A stretch of 64,000 nt of DNA from Arcobacter sp. CECT 8986 (GTDB taxonomy: Bacteria; Campylobacterota; Campylobacteria; Campylobacterales; Arcobacteraceae), in NCBI RefSeq assembly GCF_004116725.1, contig NZ_PDKG01000005.1:124001-188000 (forward strand), read 5' to 3'. A model generated the notes under the pieces. That model had not been told where the DNA came from, ran no database searches, and saw nothing but the letters and a program-made list of their open reading frames with translations. Positions 27,816 to 36,077 of this stretch are shown piece by piece. Positions within the stretch are counted from its first letter, which is position 1. Each line of letters opens with the position of its first letter. A program made the translations under genes and the position numbers.

Positions 27816-28969
27816 ATACATATTTGAAAATTTTAGGATTTTCATTTGCTGCTATGCTTATTACAGGATGTAATAGTGCATCAATAAGTAAAGAGCAGTT
27901 AGCAAAAATACAACTTGAAAAAGAGAAACTAGGGCAAGTTTTATTTTTTGATAAAAACTTATCTAAAAATAGATCTCAAAGTTGTTCTACATGTCATAAT
28001 CCACAAAGTGGATTTACTGATAATAGAGATAATGGCGTAGAAAAAATGGCTTCATTAGGTGATAATGGAACATCAATTGGTGATAGAGAAGCACCAACTG
28101 CAACTTATGCAAAATTCTCTCCAAAATTTCATTATGATGCTAAGAAAAAAGAGTATATTGGTGGACAGTTTTGGGATGGTAGAGAAGCTACTTTAGCAGG
28201 ACAAGCAGGTGGACCACCACTAAATCCAGCAGAAATGGGAATGCCAAGTAAAAAAGCAGTTGTTGATAGATTAAAAGAAAATGATTTTTATGTAAAACAG
28301 TTCAAAAAAATCTATGGTGAAGATATATTTAAATCAGATGAAAAAGCATACACTGCTATGACTAAAGTTATTGAAGCATTTGAGATGACAAAAGAGTTTG
28401 CTCCTTTTGATTCTAAATATGATAGATACTTAAAAGGTGAGTATGATTTAACTCCTCTTGAAGATTTAGGAAAATCAATATTCTTCTCAAATAACAACAA
28501 CTCTTGTGCAAATTGTCACGTATTAAGAGGTGAAGATAAAGAGCATGAAACTTTTAGTAACTATGAATATCACAATATTGGAACACCAATAAATCATAAA
28601 CTAAGAGCAAAAAATGGTGTAACAACTATTGATAATGGACTTTTAAATAATCCAGCAGTAACTGATGAAAATCAAAAAGGTAAATATAAAGTTCCAACTT
28701 TAAGAAACGTAGCTGTAACTGCACCTTATATGCACAATGGTGTATTTAAAGACTTAAGAACAGTAATAGAATTCTATGACAAATATAATAATCAAGATAG
28801 AAAAATAGACCCAGAAACAAACAAACCTTGGGATGAGCCAGAAGTAAAAGAGACTATCTCTTTAGAAAAACTAAAAGCAAATAAACTATCAGATAGAAAA
28901 GTAGATGCACTAATTGCATTTCTTAAACTACTTACAGATAAAAGATACGAACACCTACTAGAAAAATAA
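27812..28969 (+). CDS. Di-haem cytochrome c peroxidase-family lipoprotein (MauG/CCP-like)
   Basis: 385 residues with lipobox LITGC (C20) and two haem c motifs, CSTCH (58-62) and CANCH (232-236), in the arrangement of bacterial di-haem peroxidases. FWDGREATLAGQAGGPPLNPAEMGM and VPTLRNVAVTAPYMHNG are family blocks, the second containing the usual distal-side methionine. It should reduce peroxide or carry out MauG-type oxidation in the periplasm. Last gene of the imelysin operon, followed by a strong terminator. Peroxidase activity near iron import could limit Fenton chemistry; inference only. Confidence 0.85.
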   Translation: MNTYLKILGFSFAAMLITGCNSASISKEQLAKIQLEKEKLGQVLFFDKNLSKNRSQSCSTCHNPQSGFTDNRDNGVEKMASLGDNGTSIGDREAPTATYAKFSPKFHYDAKKKEYIGGQFWDGREATLAGQAGGPPLNPAEMGMPSKKAVVDRLKENDFYVKQFKKIYGEDIFKSDEKAYTAMTKVIEAFEMTKEFAPFDSKYDRYLKGEYDLTPLEDLGKSIFFSNNNNSCANCHVLRGEDKEHETFSNYEYHNIGTPINHKLRAKNGVTTIDNGLLNNPAVTDENQKGKYKVPTLRNVAVTAPYMHNGVFKDLRTVIEFYDKYNNQDRKIDPETNKPWDEPEVKETISLEKLKANKLSDRKVDALIAFLKLLTDKRYEHLLEK

Positions 28970-28976
28970 TTTAAAT

Positions 28977-29002
28977 AAAAGCTTCGAGTTTTCGAAGCTT
29001 TT
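28977..29002 (+). terminator. Rho-independent terminator of the imelysin operon
   Basis: AAAAGCTTCGA, loop GTTT, TCGAAGCTTTT: an 11-bp perfect stem directly after the peroxidase stop, with A and T flanks that let it work both ways. Confidence 0.92.
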
Positions 29003-29098
29003 ACTTTATTTTATAAATAACAATAATTTTTAAGAGTTTTAAAACCATTTGGCTTATATACTATTTATATAAATTGCATAAATTATTGGGAGACTATT

Positions 29099-29806
29099 AT
29101 GAGCAAAAAAAGAGTATTAATCACAGGTGGAAATAAAGGTATTGGACTTGCTGTTTCAAGAGCTATGTTAGAGCTTGGGCATGAGATTGTTATTGTTGCT
29201 AGGGAGTTTAAAACTTGTCCATTAATTGGAGTAAAAGATGTAACTGCAATAGAGTGTGACTTATCAAAACTTGAAGATTTACCAGCTTTAGCAAAAGAGG
29301 TTGGGGATATTGATATTTTGATTAATAATGCAGGATATATGCAACCAAAATATAGTTATGATAACTATCCAGTAGAAAGAAGAGATAATATCATGAATGT
29401 AGATTTGTATGCTCCTGTTGAACTTATGAATATTTTTTCTGAACATATGAAAAAACAAAAATATGGAAGAATAGTAAACACAGCTTCAATCGCAGGACAA
29501 ATTGGACATCCTGATGTTTGGTATGGTATAGCAAAAGCTGGACTTATAAATGCTACTAAAATATATGGAAAATTATTAGGTTCACATGGTATTACAGTAA
29601 ATTGTGTAGCACCAAGTCCTGTTGAAACTGATATGCAAAAAGATAACTCAGAAGAGAGAAAAAAAGAGTTCAAAAAAACAGTTGCAACTGGAAGATTTGC
29701 AGAGCCAGAAGAGATAGCAAAAGCTATTGTATGGTTAGCAACTGATTGTCCAGAGTATATAAATGGAATTTGTATAGATATAAATAACTGCTCTTATCCA
29801 AGATAA
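29099..29806 (+). CDS. Short-chain dehydrogenase/reductase
   Basis: 235 residues, classical SDR size. The nucleotide-binding motif TGGNKGIG lies near residues 8-15, NNAGYMQ at about 80, and the catalytic set is Ser in VNTASIAGQIG plus YGIAKAG (YxxxK). The sequence resembles FabG-like 3-oxoacyl or sugar-alcohol dehydrogenases, but no substrate can be assigned. GGGAGA precedes ATG. It stands alone between two terminators. Confidence 0.88.
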   Translation: MSKKRVLITGGNKGIGLAVSRAMLELGHEIVIVAREFKTCPLIGVKDVTAIECDLSKLEDLPALAKEVGDIDILINNAGYMQPKYSYDNYPVERRDNIMNVDLYAPVELMNIFSEHMKKQKYGRIVNTASIAGQIGHPDVWYGIAKAGLINATKIYGKLLGSHGITVNCVAPSPVETDMQKDNSEERKKEFKKTVATGRFAEPEEIAKAIVWLATDCPEYINGICIDINNCSYPR

Positions 29807-29818
29807 AAAGATGAATTT

Positions 29819-29850
29819 GAACTTAGGTTTTTAACCTGAGTTCTTTCTTT
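29819..29850 (+). terminator. Rho-independent terminator after the SDR gene
   Basis: GAACTTAGGTT and AACCTGAGTTC pair over 11 positions with one U-G wobble around a three-base loop, followed by TTTCTTT. Confidence 0.85.
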
Positions 29851-29923
29851 ATAATCAATTTTATTATAACTTTATTATATTTATTTTATAATGTACCTTA
29901 GTTTATAAATGCAGGATTTTACT

Positions 29924-31255
29924 ATGGTGTATAAAGTTATATTCTTTTTGCTTTTTTGTATTAGTAATGTTTTTGCACAAGAAAATAAACAGGTAGTAAA
30001 TCTAAAGCAACTTTATAAAAACTCCTTAAAAAACAATCACAATATAACTATTTTAAACAATAATTTACTTGTTGATAAGATGCTAAATTTTCAAATAGAT
30101 GAAGATAAATCAAAGTGCTTGATAGGTTTTTATTGTCAAAGTAATTATAATTCATTTATTGTTTTAGAGCAGTTTGCAAAGAAAAATTATGATGAAGATA
30201 AAACAAAACAAAATAAAATAATATTAAAAGAACTTCAAGAACAAAAAGAGCATAAATTAAATGATGCAATGCTATTTCAAATATCACTATTATATTTTGA
30301 AGTATTGAAGCTAAAAAAAGATGAAGCACTACTAAATGAAAGAATATCTTTAGTAAAAGAGAGTTTAGAACTTTTTAACAAAAGAAAAAAAATTGGTTTA
30401 AAAGAAGAAGATGACTTAAAAAGTTGGAAAACTGAACTTGAAAATACAAAGAGTGATTTAAAAAGAGTAATAGCTTTGAAAAAGAAAAGAAAAGAGCAGT
30501 TATCTTATCTTTCAAATATTAACTTAGATGATAAAATACTACAAGATTATCATATGCAAAGTAGTGAGTTTACTATTTTAAATGAAACAGTTGCTTTTTA
30601 TTTAAATAATAACGAAAAAATCAAAAATATGACATCAAAAATATCAAATTATATTACGTCAAATGACATAGATATAAAAGCACTAAGTTTTTTGATAGAA
30701 ACAAAAAGAAATAGTTTAGAGCAAACAAAAAAATATAAAGAAGAACTACAAGAAAGAAGCAAAGAAAATATCAAACAAGGACAAAACTTAAGTACAGAGC
30801 ATAAACCTTGGGATAGTAAAAAGTTCGATAAAATAGTTGAAGAAAAGCTTCCTTTATATATAAATGCAAAAGTTACTAAAAAAGAGGTGCAAGATAAAGC
30901 ACTTTTACAAAACTTAACTTACACACTATCAAATAAAAAAATCAAAATTAGAAAAAATGTAAATGAAGTACTAAAAAAAGTGGTATCTTCATACAAAACT
31001 ATAAATAACACACTAATCTCAAGTAATACTACAAGAAAAAACTTTATTGTGATTAAGAAGTTATATGATAAAGCAAAAATTGATATGAAAACTATGCTTG
31101 ATTCTCAAAATAGTATGCTAATTTCTAAAAAAAATGAAAATAACTCACAGTATGATTATCTTGAAAATATAATGATGCTTTTTTATAATACAAATAAAAT
31201 AAGAGCAGTTTTTGATAAAGAAGAGAAAAGGGTGTTAGAAACAGAGATTTTTTAG
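29924..31255 (+). CDS. Orphan TolC-like coiled-coil exported protein
   Basis: 443 residues from ATG 29924, chosen over ATG 29909 because AGGA stands seven bases before it. A signal peptide (VYKVIFFLLFCISNVFAQ) is followed by a long, almost entirely helical body with heptad-like stretches (EVLKLKKDEALLNERISLVKE) and two halves separated by a lysine-rich linker near residue 290, as in outer-membrane factor proteins. It lacks obvious beta-barrel strands, and has a cysteine pair (KCLIGFYC) near residue 60. No pump or adaptor gene is adjacent. Assignment to the TolC superfamily is tentative. Confidence 0.5.
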   Translation: MVYKVIFFLLFCISNVFAQENKQVVNLKQLYKNSLKNNHNITILNNNLLVDKMLNFQIDEDKSKCLIGFYCQSNYNSFIVLEQFAKKNYDEDKTKQNKIILKELQEQKEHKLNDAMLFQISLLYFEVLKLKKDEALLNERISLVKESLELFNKRKKIGLKEEDDLKSWKTELENTKSDLKRVIALKKKRKEQLSYLSNINLDDKILQDYHMQSSEFTILNETVAFYLNNNEKIKNMTSKISNYITSNDIDIKALSFLIETKRNSLEQTKKYKEELQERSKENIKQGQNLSTEHKPWDSKKFDKIVEEKLPLYINAKVTKKEVQDKALLQNLTYTLSNKKIKIRKNVNEVLKKVVSSYKTINNTLISSNTTRKNFIVIKKLYDKAKIDMKTMLDSQNSMLISKKNENNSQYDYLENIMMLFYNTNKIRAVFDKEEKRVLETEIF

Positions 31256-31270
31256 TTTCTCTGTTTTTTT
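31239..31270. terminator. Bidirectional terminator between TolC-like and EamA genes
   Basis: AAACAGAGA and TCTCTGTTT form a 9-bp stem with a T-rich loop and a following T-run. It overlaps the ends of both convergent genes, whose stop codons themselves overlap by four bases. Confidence 0.75.
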
Positions 31271-32148
31271 ATAATCTTTATATTATTTAGTATTTTTACT
31301 GCAAATAGAGTCATAATTGTTCCTATAATAATAGATGAACTAATGTGCTCTTTTAAAAATATTGCACTTAATGAAATAGCAAAAAATGGAACTAAAAATA
31401 TAAAAGTACTAACTTCATTTGCACCTAATTTTTCTATTCCTACAAAATATATAGTTGTTGCAAAAGTTGTAGAGATAACAGATACAATAAATAGATTTAT
31501 CCAAAAAATAGAATCAAAACTACTATAATTTATACTTGAAAAATCTACAAAAAATATACTTGTGATAATAGTCATAATAACATACATGTAAAATGAAAAT
31601 ACCATAGGTGAAGTTTTTGTACTTCTTGCACTAACTATTGTCACAAGTGCCCAAAGAACAGAACCACAAAGAAAGTATAAGTTATGTATTGTAAATATTT
31701 GCTCTATATTAAAAGTCCAAACATGAAGTATAGTCAAAACTCCAAATCCACCCAAAATAAGTGCAAATACATCTTTTCTTTGAATTTTCTTTTTATAAAA
31801 AATAGCCATCAATAAAAAAGTATTTATTGGAATAAGTGTAGTTACAAGTGCTCCACCTAAACTTGCAGTTCCATATTTTGTACCTAAAAAGTAGCATTTC
31901 ATATATGCAATCATAAGTATAGAAGCTACTATACAAAGTAATAGACTTCTTTTATTTATATAAAAATAGTTTTTTGAGTATATTAAAACTGGCGCTAAAG
32001 TAATAATAGTAAAGAAGTTTCTAAATACTATCATTTCATATTCATTTATGTATGAACTCAATACTTTTGCATTTACCCATGACGCTCCCCAGCTTGCCAT
32101 AGCAAATATCATAAGTACATAAAAAATGTTTTTGTTTGCTTGTGTCAT
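31252..32148 (-). CDS. EamA-family (DMT) transporter
   Basis: 298 residues with ten predicted TM helices in two EamA repeats. The first starts FYVLMIFAMASWGASWVNAKVL and the second is around LYFLCGSVLWALVTIVSARS; the C-terminus is lysine-rich. DMT carriers export amino acids or other metabolites, and the substrate cannot be assigned. It is upstream-adjacent to the Zur-like gene on the same strand but with a 70-base gap, so co-transcription is uncertain. Confidence 0.85.
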   Translation of the reverse strand: MTQANKNIFYVLMIFAMASWGASWVNAKVLSSYINEYEMIVFRNFFTIITLAPVLIYSKNYFYINKRSLLLCIVASILMIAYMKCYFLGTKYGTASLGGALVTTLIPINTFLLMAIFYKKKIQRKDVFALILGGFGVLTILHVWTFNIEQIFTIHNLYFLCGSVLWALVTIVSARSTKTSPMVFSFYMYVIMTIITSIFFVDFSSINYSSFDSIFWINLFIVSVISTTFATTIYFVGIEKLGANEVSTFIFLVPFFAISLSAIFLKEHISSSIIIGTIMTLFAVKILNNIKIIKKQRN

Positions 32149-32220
32149 CTTTTTTTTCTTCTTTTATTTTAAAGTAGATTTATTTATAGATTTGATAGTT
32201 AAGTTAAGTATAGAATATTA

Positions 32221-32589
32221 CTAGTTTTTTAAACAGTTAGGACAAATCCCTTTTATAATGATATTATCAATTCTATGTTTTGGTAGATTGAAATCAATAT
32301 TTTCAGGAATACACTCTATATTTGAGCATTTGCAACAAATAAAGTGAGCATGTGGATTATTCTGGATTTCGTAATATCTTTTCTTATCATTCGATTCAAA
32401 GCTATTTATAATATTTTCATCTTCAAATTTTGTGATATTTCTATAAAACGTAGCTTTATCCATAGATAGACTACTTTTTATATCATCATAACATAAAGGT
32501 TTGTTTGAGTCTATTAGTATTTCTAATATGGCTTTTCTAGCAGTTGTGAGTTTAAAGTTTTTATTATCTATTAGTTTTTCTACATTCAT
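32221..32589 (-). CDS. zur: Fur-family regulator, Zur-like
   Basis: 122 residues: winged-helix part (about 1-75; LTTARKAILEILIDSNKPLCYDDIK, DKATFYRNITKFEDENII given separately) and a dimerisation part with the structural zinc cysteines C85/C88 and C116/C119 and the metal-sensing HAH at 80-82. Shorter than iron Fur proteins. It is divergent from znuA, and two matching palindromes lie between the starts, so it most probably represses znuA, the ZevAB-like gene and itself in zinc-replete cells. Distinction of Zur from Fur or PerR is from context. No clear SD precedes its ATG. Confidence 0.75.
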   Translation of the reverse strand: MNVEKLIDNKNFKLTTARKAILEILIDSNKPLCYDDIKSSLSMDKATFYRNITKFEDENIINSFESNDKKRYYEIQNNPHAHFICCKCSNIECIPENIDFNLPKHRIDNIIIKGICPNCLKN

Positions 32590-32633
32590 AGATGTGATTA
32601 TATCTATTTTTTATTAAAATATAATTATATTAA

Positions 32634-32648
32634 TGCAACTAAGTTGCG
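32634..32648. promoter_or_regulatory. Zur-type operator 1
   Basis: TGCAAC-TAA-GTTGCG, an inverted repeat with one imperfect outer base. It covers the -35 side of the znuA promoter and lies just upstream of AT-rich candidate -10 boxes facing zur, so it could control both directions. Confidence 0.65.
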
Positions 32649-32660
32649 TTAAAGTTTTAA

Positions 32661-32694
32661 TATAATAAAATTCTGCAAATGCAACCATGTTGCA
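32661..32694 (+). promoter_or_regulatory. znuA -10 box and Zur-type operator 2
   Basis: A TATAAT at 32661-32666 is followed at 32680-32694 by TGCAAC-CAT-GTTGCA, a perfect inverted repeat of the same design as operator 1, centred 46 bases from it. Operator 2 covers the expected transcript start and ends just before the AAAGGAG ribosome site, an ideal repressor position. Confidence 0.7.
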
Positions 32695-32708
32695 AAAGGA
32701 GAAAATAA

Positions 32709-33641
32709 ATGAAAAAATTTTTAATGCTTTTTTTAGCATTTAGTATAGTAGCATTAGCAAAAGAAGTAACTGTAAGTATTGTTCCACAAAAATATTTTGT
32801 AGAAAAAATTGCAAAAGATAAAATATCTGTAAATGTTATGGTAAGACCAGGATTTGAGCCAGCAACTTATGAGCCAAAAGCTTCTCAGATGAGAAAACTT
32901 GCATCTTCATCTGCTTACTTTTCAATTGGTGTGCCATTTGAAAAAGTATGGTTAGAAAAGTTTAAAAATGCAAATAAAAACCTTTTGATTGTTGATACTT
33001 CAAAATCAATAGAAAAAATAGCAATGGTTGCACATCATCATGAAGGTGAACATCAACATCACGAAGATGAAGAACACGAAGCACATGAACACCATGACCA
33101 TGATGAACATGCACATCATGAGGAAGAAGAACATCATGAGCATGAACATGGAAGTTTAGACCCACATATTTGGCTTGATCCTTTACTTGTTAAAATTCAA
33201 GCAAAAACTATTTATGAAACATTGGTAAAAATAGATTCACAAAATAAAGAGTTTTATAAAACAAATTATGAAGAGTTTATTAAAGAGATTGATTCTTTAT
33301 ATATTGAGATTAAAAATATTTTAAAACCAGTAAAAGGTAAAACTTTTATGGTATTTCATCCAGCTTGGGGATATTTTGCAAAAAGATTTGATTTAAAACA
33401 AATGCCAATTGAAATAGAAGGAAAAGAGCCAAAACCTAGTCAATTAGCAAATCTAATCGAAGAGGCAAAAGAGCATAATATTAAAGTTGTATTTGTTGCA
33501 CCTGAATTTTCTCAAAAAAGTGCGAAAGTTATTGCAAAAAGTATAGATGGCGTAGCTGTTGCTATGAGTCCACTAAAAGCAAATTGGTCACAAAACCTAA
33601 TTGAAACTGCAAAACAAATAGTAAGTTCTTATAATAAATGA
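32709..33641 (+). CDS. znuA: Zinc ABC-type substrate-binding protein (ZnuA family) with long His-rich loop
   Basis: 310 residues, exported (signal peptide KKFLMLFLAFSIVALAK). The cluster A-I metal-binding fold is recognisable from PGFEPATYEPKASQ (48-60), DPHIWLDP with H153, and FHPAWGYFA near residue 218. Residues 109-147 are a loop with 18 histidines among acidic residues, as in zinc-type members. The first family ligand, normally His in a PHxYxP motif, is alanine here (PATYEP). AAGGAG precedes ATG. No znuB or znuC follows; instead the next gene, overlapping by ATGA, is a DUF1007-NicO fusion. Confidence 0.85.
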   Translation: MKKFLMLFLAFSIVALAKEVTVSIVPQKYFVEKIAKDKISVNVMVRPGFEPATYEPKASQMRKLASSSAYFSIGVPFEKVWLEKFKNANKNLLIVDTSKSIEKIAMVAHHHEGEHQHHEDEEHEAHEHHDHDEHAHHEEEEHHEHEHGSLDPHIWLDPLLVKIQAKTIYETLVKIDSQNKEFYKTNYEEFIKEIDSLYIEIKNILKPVKGKTFMVFHPAWGYFAKRFDLKQMPIEIEGKEPKPSQLANLIEEAKEHNIKVVFVAPEFSQKSAKVIAKSIDGVAVAMSPLKANWSQNLIETAKQIVSSYNK

Positions 33642-35086
33642 CAATAAGATTTTTACTCTTTTTTATTTTACTAAAAAGCATGGCCTTTGGCTGTGCTTTG
33701 TGTGCTATTTATTCGCCTGAAACAAAGGTTGCAATAGATGTTCGTTCTACTGATACAAAAATCAATTCTATTGATATAAAATGGGTAATTACAAAGCAAT
33801 TTACTGACCAATTAAAACAAGTATATGATACAAATCTAGATAATAAAATAGATGATAATGAACTAAAATTTGTAGAAAAAGCACTAATTGATTATGCAAA
33901 ATATAAAAACTATATGACTCATATATCATATGGTGAAGTAATAGACAAAGAAAAATCAGATAAATTTGAAGTAACAAAACATAAAGTTAAAATCATAAAT
34001 GGAATATTGCATTTTTTCTATACTATAAAAGTAGATTATGATATAAAAAATGATTATAGTTTATATATACATTTAAATGATGATGAAAACTATTTTGTAT
34101 TATTACTAGAAAAAAACTATTTAACTTTTAAAAATAAAGCAAAAGTATCTAAAGTTACAGATAATCAAAGTGTAATATTTTTGATACAAAATGCACATAT
34201 TCCAATGCAACAAATAAAAAAAGATGAAGAACCAAAAAAAATAGAAAAAAAAGAAGAGATAACTACTACTTCAGAAACTAAAAAAGAACAAAATAAGCCA
34301 ACACTTTTAAATAAATTTGTAAATAAAGTAAAAAAATATCTATTAGAAGTGCAAAAAGGAAATAATCTTGCATTATTAACACTTATTTTTGTTTCATTTA
34401 TATATGGAATTATTCATGCATTAGGCCCAGGTCATGGAAAAACTTTAGCATTTTCATATTTTACTACAAATAAAAGTAGTTATAAAAAAGCATTTATTAT
34501 TTCACTATCTTCTGCTTTTGTACATATTATTGGAGCTTTGATTTTAGTATCTATTTCAGTATTTATTCTTGAAACTGTTTTAAATAACTTTGTAAAAGAT
34601 AGTGTAAAAATATTGACTCAAATATCTGCTGTTATGATAATGCTTTTAGCTTTTTATATTCTTTTACAAAAACTAAACAATAAAGGTTGTGGTTGTAGTT
34701 CATGCTCTCCTAAAAAAGACTCAATATCTTGGTCAAATATAAATAGCACAACTTTAAAACCAAACTCAAATATTAATTTTAAAAATATAAAGAAAAAAAG
34801 AAGTGATTTATATTTTGTATTAACAGCTGGACTTATACCTTGTCCAGGAACTGTTATACTATTTATTTATGCTTTTATTTTAAAAACTTATTTTGCAGTA
34901 TTATTAGCTTCAATTGCTATTAGTTTTGGAATGGGAATAGTAATATTTGCAAGCTCTTTTTTAGGAGTTAGTTTACATAAAATAAGCTCAAAATCACACA
35001 AATTTACAAATATTTTAGAAATTATTTCTCCTATAATTATGTTTGTTTTAGGATTATTACTTCTTTTTAGCTCAAATAATTTATAA
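33638..35086 (+). CDS. DUF1007-NicO fusion, ZevAB-like zinc transporter
   Basis: 482 residues. Signal segment 1-19, then a periplasmic DUF1007 domain (about 20-190) containing a 12-residue EF-hand-like loop DTNLDNKIDDNE at about 64-75, a lysine/glutamate linker (195-230), and a NicO/RcnA-type membrane domain (about 245-480) with the hallmark H260-ALGPGHGK-268 and a cysteine loop GCGCSSC near 350 between helices. In Haemophilus influenzae the separate ZevA (DUF1007) and ZevB (NicO) proteins are reported to support zinc uptake. Here both parts are one protein, coupled to znuA and placed under the Zur-type operators. Transport direction is inferred from that control. Confidence 0.8.
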   Translation: MTIRFLLFFILLKSMAFGCALCAIYSPETKVAIDVRSTDTKINSIDIKWVITKQFTDQLKQVYDTNLDNKIDDNELKFVEKALIDYAKYKNYMTHISYGEVIDKEKSDKFEVTKHKVKIINGILHFFYTIKVDYDIKNDYSLYIHLNDDENYFVLLLEKNYLTFKNKAKVSKVTDNQSVIFLIQNAHIPMQQIKKDEEPKKIEKKEEITTTSETKKEQNKPTLLNKFVNKVKKYLLEVQKGNNLALLTLIFVSFIYGIIHALGPGHGKTLAFSYFTTNKSSYKKAFIISLSSAFVHIIGALILVSISVFILETVLNNFVKDSVKILTQISAVMIMLLAFYILLQKLNNKGCGCSSCSPKKDSISWSNINSTTLKPNSNINFKNIKKKRSDLYFVLTAGLIPCPGTVILFIYAFILKTYFAVLLASIAISFGMGIVIFASSFLGVSLHKISSKSHKFTNILEIISPIIMFVLGLLLLFSSNNL

Positions 35087-35113
35087 GATTAGAATAAACC
35101 TTTCTAATCTTAT
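35083..35113 (+). terminator. Terminator of the znuA operon
   Basis: ATAAGATTAGAA and TTCTAATCTTAT form a perfect 12-bp stem around a seven-base loop, followed by TTGATTT. The stop codon of the fusion gene lies inside the left arm. Confidence 0.85.
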
Positions 35114-35185
35114 TTGATTTAAATAAGTAAGTATAGATTAATTCAATTTAATTATAATATTATAAAAATTAGATAATGAGAAATA

Positions 35186-36061
35186 ATGTTCAAAAACTTA
35201 CCCTTAATAGCATTCTGGCTAGTAGGGATAATCTGGGGTTCAAATTTTATATATATGAAGTGGGCAAGTGAATATCTTAGCGCTTCTCAGGTTGTTTTTA
35301 TTAGAGTGCTATTTGGATTTATACCCGTTCTTTTTTATGCTTTATATTTAAAAGTTATAAAACTAGAACACTTTAAATATGCTATACATTTTTTTATTAT
35401 GTCTTTACTTGGAACAACAGTATATTACTATTTCTTTGTAAAAGCAGCGGCACTTTTATTATCCGGAGTAAACGGAGCATTAAGTGGTTCTATTCCACTT
35501 TTTACTTTTATCTTATCAATTATATTTATAAATGAAGAACGAGCAACATTTCGTAGATTTTTAGGTATAATTGTGGGATTGTTTGGAGTCGTTTTAATAG
35601 CTAAACCATTTGATGCAAATTTGTTACAAACAAACATAAATGGAGTTATTTATATAGTGACAGGTTCATTGATTTTGGGTATGTCTTTTGTGTATGCAAA
35701 AAAATTTTTAAGTGGATTGAAAATACATTTTGCAGCACTTACAACTTACCAGTTGGGTTTCGCACTGTTAGTTTTAGTAATATTTACAGACTTTACAAAT
35801 ATTACTAATATCTTAAATGATACGCATGTATTTCTTGGAGCTGTATTTGGTCTTGGATTATTAGGAACAGGATTGGCTTTTATTTTATACTATTATTTAG
35901 TGGAGAAATTAGGAGCTGTAAATGCCTCAACTGCTACATATATTCCTCCTGTTGTAGCACTTATTATCGGATATTTTTTTATCGGTGAAAATATCACTCT
36001 TGTGGATGTTTTAGCAACTATGCTTATATTCTCAGGTGTATTTTTAATAAACAAAAAATAA
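35186..36061 (+). CDS. EamA-family (DMT) transporter
   Basis: 291 residues, ten TM helices in two EamA halves (FWLVGIIWGSNFIYMKWASEYL; second half around IVTGSLILGMSFVYAKKFL). Loop and helix pattern FALLLLGTGLAFILYYYLVEKLGAVNAS-like (residues about 228-255) is typical of RhaT/YdcZ-type DMT carriers. Weak AGATAATGAG region before ATG. It is 16 bases upstream of the MATE gene, so the two exporters may share a transcript. Substrate unknown. Confidence 0.85.
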   Translation: MFKNLPLIAFWLVGIIWGSNFIYMKWASEYLSASQVVFIRVLFGFIPVLFYALYLKVIKLEHFKYAIHFFIMSLLGTTVYYYFFVKAAALLLSGVNGALSGSIPLFTFILSIIFINEERATFRRFLGIIVGLFGVVLIAKPFDANLLQTNINGVIYIVTGSLILGMSFVYAKKFLSGLKIHFAALTTYQLGFALLVLVIFTDFTNITNILNDTHVFLGAVFGLGLLGTGLAFILYYYLVEKLGAVNASTATYIPPVVALIIGYFFIGENITLVDVLATMLIFSGVFLINKK

Positions 36062-36077
36062 TTATAAAAAGAGAACA

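Noticed and set aside
33030-33150. Tandem DNA repeat or CRISPR-like array
   Set aside because: The repetition is low-complexity His/Glu coding without constant repeat-spacer units.
32962-33165. Histidine-rich open frame on the minus strand opposite znuA
   Set aside because: It is the mirror of the CAT/CAC/GAA repeats that encode the His-rich loop of znuA; no ribosome site.
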